Source: Bacteroidota bacterium (GTDB taxonomy: Bacteria > Bacteroidota > Bacteroidia > Flavobacteriales_D > Sanyastnellaceae). From it: DNA of 42,957 nt. The DNA is taken from the NCBI GenBank assembly GCA_027593035.1, contig JAQCJQ010000008.1, forward strand, positions 1 through 42,957. Reading direction: 5' to 3'. Positions 1 to 8,346 of the stretch are shown here, piece by piece. The position numbers and the translations under genes are program-made. Each line of letters opens with the position of its first letter. The stretch's first letter is position 1. Under the pieces are notes generated by a model. The model was not told the DNA's origin. It saw only the letters and a program-made list of their open reading frames with translations, and searched no databases.

Positions 1-207
1 CAGCGTGCGACCCCCGCAGAGCGGGGTGGAGTGCGGTGAAGCGGGGTGTTATCGGTTCCGCTTTGAGCGTCTTTCCTTTCTCGTTCCTGTTAGCGCGAGT
101 TTCTTCTCGTCCAAAATACGTTGAAGGTTTCTGCGCTGTGCAACGTTGCTTATGCCCAATAAAGCACTGATTGACAAACATATCCGGACATCGTGTGTTA
201 TTGAAAG
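1..207. other. Leading intergenic or truncated region
   Basis: No gene could be supported here. A G/C-rich self-complementary stretch near 12-26 (CCCCGC-AGA-GCGGGG) could be a hairpin but lacks a T-run. Frame 2 is open from the window edge to a TGA near 127-129, so the end of an upstream gene cannot be excluded, but the short peptide resembles nothing I know. Confidence 0.4.
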
Positions 208-1068
208 ATGAAAGGACTAGGCTCTCTCCACACATTTGCCCAATATGCACTGAATCCTACAATGCGAGGCAATATTGAGCGCTTCCTTGTCAGTTGTGCG
301 CTTACGTTGTTTCTTGTCCATTTGACGCTTTATGCAGGAAACCAAGTTTTTTCTTGGGGCTTGCCTGAATCACTTTTTTCCCATCCATTGGCGACATTGT
401 ACACGCCATTTTCTGTGATACTCATCGCAGAGGTCTACCTGCTGATTTATTACCTACCGACCTCTTTTGCACGCTCATTGGGAAAACAAATTGAAATCGT
501 GGCACTCATCGAAATTCGATCGGTTTTCAAAAGTCTCGAAGACACATCAACGTGGCCTTGGGAATCGGCTTTCTTTCCGCACATGCTATCTGCAGTTGTA
601 TTGGGTGGAATGCTGGTGATTTTTTATAACCTCCTGCCCCGAAGAGTCGCTCGCCTGGAGGAAACGGAATTGAAGAAGTTTGTAAGGTTCAAAACGGGAA
701 TGGCTGGGGTGCTCACGATCTTCTTCATTGTCCTGAGCTTTTACTCCGTCGGAAATTGGCTTTGGGAATGGATTACCTACCCTGAAGCTTTGCACACAGA
801 CCTGAACAGCGTTTTCTATGATGAATTCTTTACAGCCTTGATTCTCGTGGATGTCTTGCTGCTGGTGGTCTCCTTCAAGTACCTCGATGACTTTGGATTC
901 GTATTGCGAAATTCGGGTTTTGTTGTTGCGACAATCTTACTGCGCAGGGCGTTGGGCATTGAGGCTTGGCATGCTTTTTCTTACGAATTAACTGCGGTTT
1001 TACTCGCCGTGATCATGCTCCTTTTGCAACGCGGATTGAGCAGTCGGAATACCGAAGCCATCGAGTAA
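208..1068 (+). CDS. Multi-pass membrane protein of unknown function
   Basis: This 286-residue protein has about six or seven hydrophobic segments, near residues 26-44, 63-82, 123-142, 164-184, 206-224, possibly 234-246, and 258-274. The loops carry charged stretches, notably the cytoplasmic-looking EETELKKFVRFK around 151-162. No catalytic motif is visible, and I do not recognise a named family, although such proteins occur as conserved hypotheticals in Bacteroidota. The ATG at 208 is the only reasonable start. It stands alone, 81 bases before the photolyase gene on the same strand, so the two may be co-transcribed. An inner-membrane location is inferred from hydrophobicity alone. Confidence 0.75.
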   Translation: MKGLGSLHTFAQYALNPTMRGNIERFLVSCALTLFLVHLTLYAGNQVFSWGLPESLFSHPLATLYTPFSVILIAEVYLLIYYLPTSFARSLGKQIEIVALIEIRSVFKSLEDTSTWPWESAFFPHMLSAVVLGGMLVIFYNLLPRRVARLEETELKKFVRFKTGMAGVLTIFFIVLSFYSVGNWLWEWITYPEALHTDLNSVFYDEFFTALILVDVLLLVVSFKYLDDFGFVLRNSGFVVATILLRRALGIEAWHAFSYELTAVLLAVIMLLLQRGLSSRNTEAIE

Positions 1069-1149
1069 TCTAGTCTTCCTTCTAGAGTATTTTAGGTCGG
1101 TTGAAAACACCTTTCTAGTGGTGCTCTAAACGCTTGAATTGAACCTTCC

Positions 1150-2706
1150 ATGAAGCAAAGGGGTTCCTTTTCTGTGCCACCGGAATTAACAAAGAACATC
1201 CACATTGTTTGGTTTAAGCGAGACTTAAGGCTTCGGGATCACGAGCCTCTCACCCATGCTTTGAAATTCGCAGCAGCAGCAGGACACTCCGTTCTTTTGC
1301 TCCATATTTTCGAGCTTTCCAATCTAAGGCATCCTACGACCGCCAATCGGCATCTTCAATTCCGTTGGCAGGCGTGGACATCCATGCATAAGGAGGTGGC
1401 CGAACTGGGGTGGCCCGTAAGCGTAGAGGCCATTCAGACCGATGCATTGGACTGCTTTGAGTGGTTGTCTGAGGAATGCACCATTCACGGAATTTACAGC
1501 TACGAGGAGACGGGGCTCCGGCATACCTATGATCGCGATAAGGCACTTCAATTGTGGTGCGATCGCAAGAAAATCAGGTGGATTGAGACACCTCAACAAG
1601 CCGTGCAAAGGGGGCGACGCTCCCGAGACGGTTGGGCAACGGAGTGGCATGCCACGATGCTGGCTCAGTTGACAAAGCCCATTTCGCTTTCTGAGATCAA
1701 GGGAATAATCCTTTCTGCGATTTCATGGCCAGAGCATTTCCGACTTGTTGATTGTCCGTTGGTCGCTCATGATGAAGACCCTGGCCAGCTTGGACCATTT
1801 CAAATGGGAGGCGAGGTGCATGCGCACCGTTACATGCGCTCATTTTTTGAGGGCCGAGTCAAGGGATACCGTCGACAAATCGGCCAACCCCTCGCGAGCA
1901 GACAATCGTGCAGTCGACTGTCTGCTTATCTCGCTTGGGGTTGCTTGAGCATGCGCCAGGTATTTCATGCGTACAAAAAGGCCGCTGTGCCCGGAGCAAA
2001 AACCGATTTGAAGGCATTTGGCAGCCGACTGCGATGGCAGGGACATTTCATTCAAAAATTTGAAGCGGAGGATCGCATGGAGTTTGAATCGGTCAATCGG
2101 GGTTACCGTGGGGTTGTTTACCAAGGAACAGCGGCAACGCTTCAAGCTTGGAAGGAGGGAATGACCGGCGTTCCGCTTGTCGATGCGTGCATGCGCTGTG
2201 TGATTGCCACAGGATATCTCAACTTCCGAATGCGTGCCATGCTGGTTAGTTTTTTGACCCACCATTTGGACCATCCATGGCAAGCGGGTGTGGAACATTT
2301 GGCGCGGTGCTTTCTCGATTTTGAACCGGGAATCCACTACAGTCAATTCCAGATGCAGGCAGGGGTGACGGGGATCAATACCATTCGGATTTACAATCCC
2401 GTAAAGCAAGGTTTGGAGCGGGATCCTCAAGGAGCTTTCATTTCGCAGTGGGTTCCTGAACTGCAGGGAATTCCATCGCATTCCCTGCATGCGCCTTGGA
2501 CCATTCCACCGTTGGAGCGTCAATGGCTTGATTTGGACAATGCCTATCGCGATCCTGTAGTGGATATTGACTCCGCTGGTCGTGCGGCAAGAGAACGTCT
2601 TTGGGCGTTGAAGAAGTCAGGGATGGTGCGTGAGGAAGCCCATCGGATCCTCGCTGTTCATGTCGCGCCTGCAGGTGCCGTTTCGAACGACAAGACAGAC
2701 GAATAG
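1150..2706 (+). CDS. Cryptochrome/photolyase family flavoprotein, atypical FAD site
   Basis: The N-terminal Rossmann-like antenna domain opens with [15 protein letters not shown] at about residues 20-34, the hallmark of the photolyase/cryptochrome family. The C-terminal helical FAD domain carries [17 protein letters not shown] (about 340-356) and RIYNP (about 413-417). Its 518 residues are usual for the family, whose members repair UV pyrimidine dimers or sense blue light. Aligned from memory with E. coli PhrB, the D372-x-D374...N378...W382 segment reads D390, E392, H396 and F400. The Asn facing flavin N5 and the inner Trp of the electron-transfer triad are therefore both replaced. This looks like a divergent clade also seen in cyanobacteria and Bacteroidota. 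Whether it repairs DNA or signals cannot be decided here. The next gene starts 54 bases downstream on the same strand. Confidence 0.88.
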   Translation: MKQRGSFSVPPELTKNIHIVWFKRDLRLRDHEPLTHALKFAAAAGHSVLLLHIFELSNLRHPTTANRHLQFRWQAWTSMHKEVAELGWPVSVEAIQTDALDCFEWLSEECTIHGIYSYEETGLRHTYDRDKALQLWCDRKKIRWIETPQQAVQRGRRSRDGWATEWHATMLAQLTKPISLSEIKGIILSAISWPEHFRLVDCPLVAHDEDPGQLGPFQMGGEVHAHRYMRSFFEGRVKGYRRQIGQPLASRQSCSRLSAYLAWGCLSMRQVFHAYKKAAVPGAKTDLKAFGSRLRWQGHFIQKFEAEDRMEFESVNRGYRGVVYQGTAATLQAWKEGMTGVPLVDACMRCVIATGYLNFRMRAMLVSFLTHHLDHPWQAGVEHLARCFLDFEPGIHYSQFQMQAGVTGINTIRIYNPVKQGLERDPQGAFISQWVPELQGIPSHSLHAPWTIPPLERQWLDLDNAYRDPVVDIDSAGRAARERLWALKKSGMVREEAHRILAVHVAPAGAVSNDKTDE

Positions 2707-2760
2707 GATGAAGTTCAAGAAGCAGTAGGAGTCTACAGCAGTGCACCCGAACTTTGGAAA

Positions 2761-3993
2761 ATGGATTCTCTTTCGCAAATCGTATTGGGAGCGGCTGTTG
2801 GTGAAGCGGTCCTCGGGCGCCGCATTGGCAACCGAGCGATGATTTGGGGAGCTGTGGCGGGTACAATTCCTGATATGGATGTCTTGGGTCAGTACTTTCT
2901 AAGCGAGTTGGACAACTTGGCATTTCACCGCGGCATCAGCCATTCCTTGGTTTTTTGCGTAGTCGGCGCATTGGTCTTCGGGTGGGTGACAGACCGGTTG
3001 TACGGCAGCCGTCATCACGCCTGGTTGGCGCTGGGTACCAAAGCGGCCTCAGCGGTTGTGGTTGGGTTTGTTGTGAACTTCCTGTTCCAGATTTTTGCTC
3101 CGGGATCATGGTGGCCTGTGGCGGTCTACATCCCGTTGGTTGCTTTTGGGTTGTGGAGGCATGGACAAAGGCGGTATTTCAGCGGAGATTGGAAGGCTCC
3201 AGATGCCGATGTTCGAGGGTGGGTGCTTTTGTTCTTTTGGGGCTTCTTGACCCACGTTCTGCTCGATTGTTTCACCACCTATGGCACTCAGATTTTCGCT
3301 CCATTTTCTGACGTCCGCGTGGCGTGGGGAACCGTATCGGTAGTGGATCCATTGTATACATTTCCGTTTCTCGTGTGTCTGCTCATAGCGGCACGTTTCG
3401 CGCGGCACGATTCGCGCCGACGGGTTTGGAACTGGGTGGGATTGGGTTGGAGCTGCCTGTATTTGACGTTGACGGCTCTCAATTACCACCAGGTGCATCG
3501 GACCATTGAAGGATCACTTCACGAGCAGGGGATGAACTACAAAAAATTTCTAATCACGCCGACCATCTTCAATAATCTCCTTTGGAATGTGGTCGTGGAC
3601 ACGGAAGAAACGTTTCTTCTGGCCCAATATTCTATTTTGGACGAGATTCCGATTGCTTTTCATCCAACGAGCAAAGGATATGAGCTTCTTCATCACCTCG
3701 ACACAGATGAGACACTTGGTGTGCTGCGTTGGTTCAGTGATGGATACCTCAATGCGGTGCGCCGAGACGACGGTTCCCTGCAACTAAACGACCTACGCTT
3801 CGGTACATTTTCGGGGCGATCGAAAGACGCAGATGACTACATTTTTCGCTTCAAATTGATTGATCATGGGCCCCAGGAAACATACGGTTTCGAGCGGGCA
3901 CAAGGAGGTCCTCCTGATGAGAAAGCAGAAGATATGATGTTGCAATTATTCGACCGGGCATGTGGTCGCTCTCTTGAGGATGCTGCGATGTAA
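2761..3993 (+). CDS. Membrane-bound metal-dependent hydrolase, YdjM/DUF457 type
   Basis: The first 65 residues match the YdjM-like (DUF457, LexA-regulated) membrane hydrolase family: DSLSQIVLGAAVGEAVLG at the start, PDMD at 37-40 and HRGISHS at 56-62. A third polar motif, H165-V-L-L-D169 followed by Y174-G175, lies in the next hydrophobic stretch. These His and Asp residues are the likely metal ligands. Several membrane segments follow, including about 64-78, 97-112, 154-170 and 200-210. The C-terminal 150 residues form a soluble domain seen in the longer Bacteroidota versions. The substrate is not known; related proteins are suspected to act on phospholipids. The gene follows the photolyase gene on the same strand, which could fit a UV or DNA-damage response, but no operator was identified. 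Confidence 0.82.
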   Translation: MDSLSQIVLGAAVGEAVLGRRIGNRAMIWGAVAGTIPDMDVLGQYFLSELDNLAFHRGISHSLVFCVVGALVFGWVTDRLYGSRHHAWLALGTKAASAVVVGFVVNFLFQIFAPGSWWPVAVYIPLVAFGLWRHGQRRYFSGDWKAPDADVRGWVLLFFWGFLTHVLLDCFTTYGTQIFAPFSDVRVAWGTVSVVDPLYTFPFLVCLLIAARFARHDSRRRVWNWVGLGWSCLYLTLTALNYHQVHRTIEGSLHEQGMNYKKFLITPTIFNNLLWNVVVDTEETFLLAQYSILDEIPIAFHPTSKGYELLHHLDTDETLGVLRWFSDGYLNAVRRDDGSLQLNDLRFGTFSGRSKDADDYIFRFKLIDHGPQETYGFERAQGGPPDEKAEDMMLQLFDRACGRSLEDAAM

Positions 3994-4165
3994 TTTCTTG
4001 GACTGCGAACACTGCGCGTCTTGGCATTCCAACTTGAGGCTTTGTTGAGGCCGTATCCTGTATTGAATCGGAACTGCGCACCCCGTCCTTCCGTGATGCG
4101 GATAGATATCGACGCGGAGGCATCGTGAGAAGCGGATCAATTGGGTTCTTGGTGAGCGTGTCCAC

Positions 4166-4225
4166 GCCTTGCCATTCATAGCAGTTACGAATAATCCGAT
4201 GTGCGACCGCTTCAGGAATGTGGCA
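4166..4225 (-). repeat. Duplicated element, copy 1 (possible gene remnant)
   Basis: Copy 1 matches copy 2 at about 47 of 60 positions by eye. Read on the minus strand it encodes HIPEAVAHRIIRNCYEW, inside a frame that stays open on both sides but has no ATG between an upstream TGA (near 4322) and the motif. Most differences between the copies fall at third codon positions or give similar residues, which points to coding on this strand. I do not recognise the family. Confidence 0.5.
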
Positions 4226-4387
4226 GGCCTGAGCCAAATGAAATAGACGTCTGAGTATTTCATCGTTTGATCGCTCGCAACCATTCCAGACGCGGCGATG
4301 AAGGACACAGCGCTGTTGTGGTCAGTACGCCATTCCTCAAGGGATGGCTTGAACCTTGAACATCCGGGTGCCCCAGAACTTGTTAGA

Positions 4388-4420
4388 ATAAAAATGCCCC
4401 GCCAAAGGGCAGGGCATTTA
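4388..4420 (-). terminator. Intrinsic terminator, minus strand
   Basis: On the minus strand, AAATGCCC and GGGGCATTTTT flank a G/C-rich centre (TGCCCTTTGGC), giving a stem of 8 or more pairs followed by a T-run. It would end a transcript starting near or upstream of 4500, which would include copy 2 of the duplicated element. Confidence 0.7.
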
Positions 4421-4440
4421 GATGCAGACGCATCATTTGA

Positions 4441-4500
4441 GCCTAGCCATTCATCACAGTCATGGATGATCCGATGTGCGACAGATTCTGGAACGTGGAG
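4441..4500 (-). repeat. Duplicated element, copy 2 (possible small gene)
   Basis: Copy 2 encodes HVPESVAHRIIHDCDEW on the minus strand. An ATG about 9 bases upstream of the motif would give a start MIKLHVPES. The terminator at 4388-4420 lies just downstream, but the reading frame runs through it without a stop. A tidy small gene is therefore not demonstrated, and the frame may be damaged. Confidence 0.45.
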
Positions 4501-4583
4501 TTTTATCATTTTTTTAATCGGAATTTGTGTTTCATATTGTGTAAGTTTAGAATCATGAAGTCCAATAAAAACACCCAATTCAG

Positions 4584-5003
4584 ATGTCTTTAGAATCATC
4601 ATCCAACAACATAGGGATAGGAGTTGAACAGCTTTCGGGCTGGGATTATTTCTTAAAATGTTTCCATCATTACGCCGATTTCAGTGGTCGTGCTAGACGC
4701 TCTGAATACTGGTATTTCACATTGTTTTCCTCCCTTGTTTCCATCGTATTCACCCTTGTCGATATGGCATTAGGAATGTCTTCTATGGAGGGTTCCTTTG
4801 GTGTTTTCGGCGGCTTGTATAGCCTTGCGATATTCATCCCTTCATTGGCCGTTATGGTGCGTAGACTGCATGATGTGGGGCGCAGTGGGTGGTGGTATCT
4901 GATCATCTTCACAGGCATTGGAGCTTTCGTGTTTTTATATTGGCTCTTCAAGGATTCAGAAGTAGGAGGCAATAAATGGGGAGAAAATCCAAAAGGACAG
5001 TAA
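4584..5003 (+). CDS. DUF805 membrane protein
   Basis: A 139-residue inner-membrane protein with the typical DUF805 pattern: YFLKCFHHYADFSGRARRSE near residues 22-41, the motif VRRLHDVGRSGWW near 90-102, and a C-terminal segment ending in a GxNKWGENP signature. There are about four hydrophobic segments. DUF805 proteins (E. coli YhaH/YhaI type) are widespread and have no settled function. The ATG at 4584 places the conserved region at the usual distance from the N-terminus. The flanking DNA is A/T-rich and no partner gene is apparent. Confidence 0.9.
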   Translation: MSLESSSNNIGIGVEQLSGWDYFLKCFHHYADFSGRARRSEYWYFTLFSSLVSIVFTLVDMALGMSSMEGSFGVFGGLYSLAIFIPSLAVMVRRLHDVGRSGWWYLIIFTGIGAFVFLYWLFKDSEVGGNKWGENPKGQ

Positions 5004-5339
5004 TGTTTGGGGTTAAATCTGATTCGTTTTTTTGAGCGTTTTGCTGGATCAATGTAACTGAAGTCGGGTGCGGGTAATTTTTGCTAATTGCAAACAAAGT
5101 GAGGCGAAACGAAAACCAAATCAGAAACAAGGCAATAATTTGGTTCATGCAGGCAGAACCATTGTTTTTGATCAAAGCCAATTTCGAATTCGTTAAAAAG
5201 GCAACAGACAGCGTCAAATACCATGAAAGAGGATATTTGATCCAAGGCGCTATGCGTTCGATTCTGACTCTCACTAACTTCGCAAGCGAATAGTGAAACG
5301 GATTCGTTGCAGCGACTCATTGAAATCATCACAATCTAC
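5004..5339. other. A/T-rich intergenic region
   Basis: I see no supportable gene in these 336 bases. Open frames exist on both strands (for example plus 5081-5293 from a TTG, and minus 4948-5274, which overlaps the DUF805 gene), but they show no recognisable protein features. A 10-base palindrome, TTTGATCAAA, lies near 5166. The stretch probably contains the promoter of the following secreted-protein gene. Confidence 0.4.
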
Positions 5340-6542
5340 ATGATAAAGTACTGCCCACTTTTGCTTGCGATGTGCATGGCATCAATGACGCTCGCACAGA
5401 CAGGTGACATCCGGGTCACAGTGAATCCCGATGCCGCGACAATTGATCGGATCTTTATCATTCCGGGAGATTCGGAAGGCTGTGCAGGGAGTGAATTGAC
5501 ATGTGAGGCTGTGGTGACGTTGGCAGAAATGCAGTTGGGTCAAGTTTATACCATTTTGGAGCGAAAATATTTGGACAAAGTCCTTGAAGAGCAGCGACTT
5601 GGGATGTCGGGATTGGTTTTTCAGAACTCAGCCGTTGATGCCGGTCGACTGCAGGGCTCGCAAGGCGTGGTATTCTGTTCAGTTGGCTGCATCCAGTCGC
5701 GAGAAGTCATCAACATCAAATTGGTCGATTGTCAGGAAGGCGTGCAACAATGGAATGCTTCGGGGGTCAATGCCGACATATTCAAGCTATTGGGCACCAT
5801 CTTGGAGGAGTTGAACAATGCTCCGGCTCAAGTGGAATTGCGCGCCCAAGAGGCCGCACAACGAAAGCGGTTGGAAGAAGAATCACGTGCGATAGCAATG
5901 TTTGAAGCCGATTCTGCTCAAGATGCCGAGAACAAAGCGTTTGATTGTTACCACCTGTCATTTGCGGGTCATCAATATGATTTGGTGCGCATTGACGATG
6001 ATTGCTGGTTCGCCGAAAACATACGCAGCGACCAGTTTGCCAATGGCGCGTTGATCACCCGAATTGGTAATGCCAAGGATTGGAAGGCATATGCCAAGCA
6101 GAATGAAAGCTTCACGGGAGCGTACAGCAGGCATGATCAACCCGGGGACTCAGAGTCCTATGGTTATTTGTATAACCTACACGCCGTGCATTCTTCTTAT
6201 GGCTTGTGTCCTGTAGGATGGAAAGTGCCCAGCGCACAGGATTGGTCGGAATTGATATGGGACCATGGAGGTGAGCGTTTTGCAGGAGGGAAGCTGAAAT
6301 CGGAGTCTGCCAACGGCAACAATTCGAATGGTTTTTCGGCTTTGTTGGGTGGGGTAAGGTCTGCCTCTGGAGAATTGGAAGATGCTGGGTTAACTGGCTT
6401 TTGGTGGGCGTCCGATGGCATGGCCAAAAAAAAGGGTCAAGCCATCTCTATGTCACTCGAAGACCTCAAAAGCACTTCGGAGAGCGTTGATGCCAATGCT
6501 GGTTTATCTGTTCGTTGCATCCGCATCAATGAGGAGCAATGA
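5340..6542 (+). CDS. Secreted CsgG/LpoB-like plus FISUMP domain protein
   Basis: I place the start at the ATG at 5340, because it yields a clean signal peptide (MIKYCPLLLAMCMASMTLAQ); the frame also extends 33 bases upstream to a TTG. Residues of about 25-150 resemble the CsgG/LpoB-like domain, with YTILERKYLDKVLEEQRLG and a later INIKLVDCQEG strand typical of that fold. A charged, coiled-coil-like linker (about 165-195) follows. The C-terminal half is a FISUMP domain (Fibrobacter succinogenes major paralogous domain), with WFAEN, YGYLYNLHAV, CPVGWKVPS, FWWAS and a final LSVRCIR. Even cysteines suggest disulfides. It is probably periplasmic or surface exposed. CsgG-like domains are linked to outer-membrane assemblies, and the role of FISUMP is not known. 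Confidence 0.78.
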   Translation: MIKYCPLLLAMCMASMTLAQTGDIRVTVNPDAATIDRIFIIPGDSEGCAGSELTCEAVVTLAEMQLGQVYTILERKYLDKVLEEQRLGMSGLVFQNSAVDAGRLQGSQGVVFCSVGCIQSREVINIKLVDCQEGVQQWNASGVNADIFKLLGTILEELNNAPAQVELRAQEAAQRKRLEEESRAIAMFEADSAQDAENKAFDCYHLSFAGHQYDLVRIDDDCWFAENIRSDQFANGALITRIGNAKDWKAYAKQNESFTGAYSRHDQPGDSESYGYLYNLHAVHSSYGLCPVGWKVPSAQDWSELIWDHGGERFAGGKLKSESANGNNSNGFSALLGGVRSASGELEDAGLTGFWWASDGMAKKKGQAISMSLEDLKSTSESVDANAGLSVRCIRINEEQ

Positions 6543-6659
6543 GGCGATTATTACTGTTTCATTAAATTTTGCATTTTTTTTTCTAGCTGCAATAGAAGGG
6601 TTTTGGTGTATCCAGCCTTAATTTCGGGTGTAACATATTCGTTTTAATACAGTTATTAG

Positions 6660-7538
6660 ATGCGTTTATTTGATTTTGCGTTCGTCCCCAATTATCCAGA
6701 ACCGTTGGAGCGACTGAAGCAACTGGCGCAAGTTGAATTTTGGGGCAGAGGTGGTCGGATGTTAAAAAGCTACTTCAATCACATGTTTGACAAGGTGATG
6801 GATGATGGTTTGATGATGTTTGCGCCTGATGGGGATGCCAGCGTTTTTCATACGGGCTTACAAACGGAACGCTTACAGCAGATTTACGCTGTGTTCGTTA
6901 AGAACGAACGGGATGATGCGCAGGAGTGGTTTTTCAGAGGGTTTACCACAGAGAACAATGTCGGTCTAGGCGAAGTTTTGGCAAAGTTTGAAGAGCTACC
7001 GGAAAGACCACGTTTCCTGATTCGTTGTGAACAGGCGTTCTATGATTTGAGGGTGGGTCCTCCGGAGTGCGATTGGGCCGAGTTGATTCTGACCAATATC
7101 AGCCGGGTGCCTCGTATGCTAATTTCTGAGGCCTCGAAGGGACGGATTGAACTTCCCGACTTGCGTGATGTGGGAAAGGATGTGTACTTGGAAAGTTTGG
7201 AAGCAGCGGCACTGGTTTTAAAAGATGATCCTGGTTTGGAATGGCTTTGCGAAGAATTGGCTGACGCTTTGGAGGTGTCTATGGATCAATTGACACTTGA
7301 TTATAAATTGGCAGTTCCGACATGGCATGCTAAGGACCGGTGTCCCGCACTCTCGTTGCCGCTTCGAGTAGGGTCGAAAGATCCCAACATCGTATTGGCT
7401 GTGGCTTGGAATGACGAGACTCGTTTATATGATACGGTCAATCTGTTGACTCCAGAAATGGCCTATAACAACGCTCGTCTTGTAGCGAGACCTGAAGCTG
7501 GTTGGTTGGTTAAGGCCAACGTTCCCGTAAAACAATAG
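6660..7538 (+). CDS. DUF3825-like cytoplasmic protein
   Basis: A 292-residue soluble protein with no signal peptide or membrane segment. The N-terminus (FAFVPNYPEPLERLKQLA) and the C-terminal block MAYNNARLVARPEAGWL at about 267-283 match my recollection of DUF3825, a family found in varied bacteria and sometimes attached to nucleic-acid-binding domains. This copy is DUF3825 alone. The middle contains several acidic helices. The function is unknown. The upstream 117 bases are A/T-rich and presumably carry its promoter. It converges on the M15 peptidase gene with 36 bases between stops, in which lies a perfect palindrome. Confidence 0.68.
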   Translation: MRLFDFAFVPNYPEPLERLKQLAQVEFWGRGGRMLKSYFNHMFDKVMDDGLMMFAPDGDASVFHTGLQTERLQQIYAVFVKNERDDAQEWFFRGFTTENNVGLGEVLAKFEELPERPRFLIRCEQAFYDLRVGPPECDWAELILTNISRVPRMLISEASKGRIELPDLRDVGKDVYLESLEAAALVLKDDPGLEWLCEELADALEVSMDQLTLDYKLAVPTWHAKDRCPALSLPLRVGSKDPNIVLAVAWNDETRLYDTVNLLTPEMAYNNARLVARPEAGWLVKANVPVKQ

Positions 7539-7554
7539 GAACCATGCCAAGGGA

Positions 7555-7572
7555 GCTATCAAGCTTGATAGC
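7555..7572. terminator. Perfect 18-base palindrome between convergent genes
   Basis: GCTATCAAGCTTGATAGC sits in the 36-base gap between the stops of the DUF3825 and M15 peptidase genes. A symmetrical hairpin here could work as a bidirectional terminator. There is no strong T-run on either side, so a protein-binding site is a possible alternative. Confidence 0.5.
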
Positions 7573-7574
7573 CT

Positions 7575-8315
7575 CTATTCCAGTTGGCGTTTCGTGACGG
7601 AATGCGCTTCAATGCCTTGAACGTAGTTTTGCATGATGAGCAGGGTGTCGGCCCATTCGGATCCTTCGAACCCTTGCATCATGGAATCGTTGAAATTCCC
7701 GCAATACTGCTCCCACATAGTTTCAGCGAGCGGTAGATAGGACCAATGCCAGCGCTCCTCTTCATAACCGGTTCTGCCTTTGGACTTGTTGGTGTACACT
7801 TGGTGAAACCCGAATTCAGCAGCGTTGGAATTTAACCAGGCGTAAATGTGGGATCCAGGAGGCGTTTCGAACCATTCGTTTTCCAAAGAATTGAGGTCGA
7901 TGTCAGTGCCCCAATGGTGTCGAGAGGTCCCCGGCATCGAACTGTATCGTAAGATTTCGCGAGCGCGATCAGCGGCTTGAAAGCCCATGAATCGAGGGGC
8001 ATTCCATTTTCGGTTCCAAATGCTTCGTTGGGCCGAAAAGCTCCTCGTGGCACTGATGATCTCCAAATGGAGCCCATCCGATTTTGCTGCTTTCCACATG
8101 GATTCAAAAGCGGTCAAGACCGCTTTTCGCAAATAGATTTCGGTCTTTTTGGTGTAGGCTCCAGGAATGACGGCAAAGTCCGAATGGCTAGCGGCATCAA
8201 ATTGGCCTAGGAGCTCCTCTTCAGAATAGGGAGTCTCGGCCTGTGTCGTTTGCGCTTGGACACAAAGGATGGACGACAAAAGGAACATCATCAAGCGGAG
8301 CGTGTCTTTCAGCAT
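7575..8315 (-). CDS. M15 family D-Ala-D-Ala carboxypeptidase (VanY-like)
   Basis: A secreted zinc peptidase of the M15B type, which trims D-alanine from peptidoglycan stem peptides. From the ATG at 8315 (18 bases inside the longer frame that opens with TTG) it has a signal peptide ending near CVQAQ. The zinc motif SxHxxGxxxD appears as S131, H133, G136 and D140. The second motif ERWHW supplies E187 as catalytic base and H190 as third ligand. All expected residues are present, and its 246 residues are usual for secreted family members. It is transcribed divergently from the DUF1801 gene, with only 31 bases between the two start codons. Confidence 0.9.
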   Translation of the reverse strand: MLKDTLRLMMFLLSSILCVQAQTTQAETPYSEEELLGQFDAASHSDFAVIPGAYTKKTEIYLRKAVLTAFESMWKAAKSDGLHLEIISATRSFSAQRSIWNRKWNAPRFMGFQAADRAREILRYSSMPGTSRHHWGTDIDLNSLENEWFETPPGSHIYAWLNSNAAEFGFHQVYTNKSKGRTGYEEERWHWSYLPLAETMWEQYCGNFNDSMMQGFEGSEWADTLLIMQNYVQGIEAHSVTKRQLE

Positions 8316-8346
8316 GCCGTAAATTTCGTCCAAAATCCCCTACGCA

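Larger units (their letters stand above)
3994..4583. other. Gene-poor region with duplicated element and terminator
   Basis: About 590 bases without a convincing complete gene. It holds two diverged copies of a 60-base element (4166-4225 and 4441-4500) separated by a minus-strand intrinsic terminator. On the minus strand both copies encode a peptide of the form HxPExVAHRII followed by CxEW, in different frames. The best explanation is decayed copies of one minus-strand gene or two small genes. Confidence 0.5.

Noticed and set aside
1840-2523. 227-residue frame antisense to the photolyase gene
   Set aside because: Shadow frame of a strongly supported gene; no features of its own.
4948-5274. 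108-residue minus-strand frame with hydrophobic stretches
   Set aside because: It overlaps the 3' end of the DUF805 gene, and A/T-rich DNA easily gives such frames; no signal peptide or family mark.
5081-5293. 70-residue plus-strand frame from a TTG
   Set aside because: No recognisable features, weak start, and it occupies the likely promoter region of the next gene.
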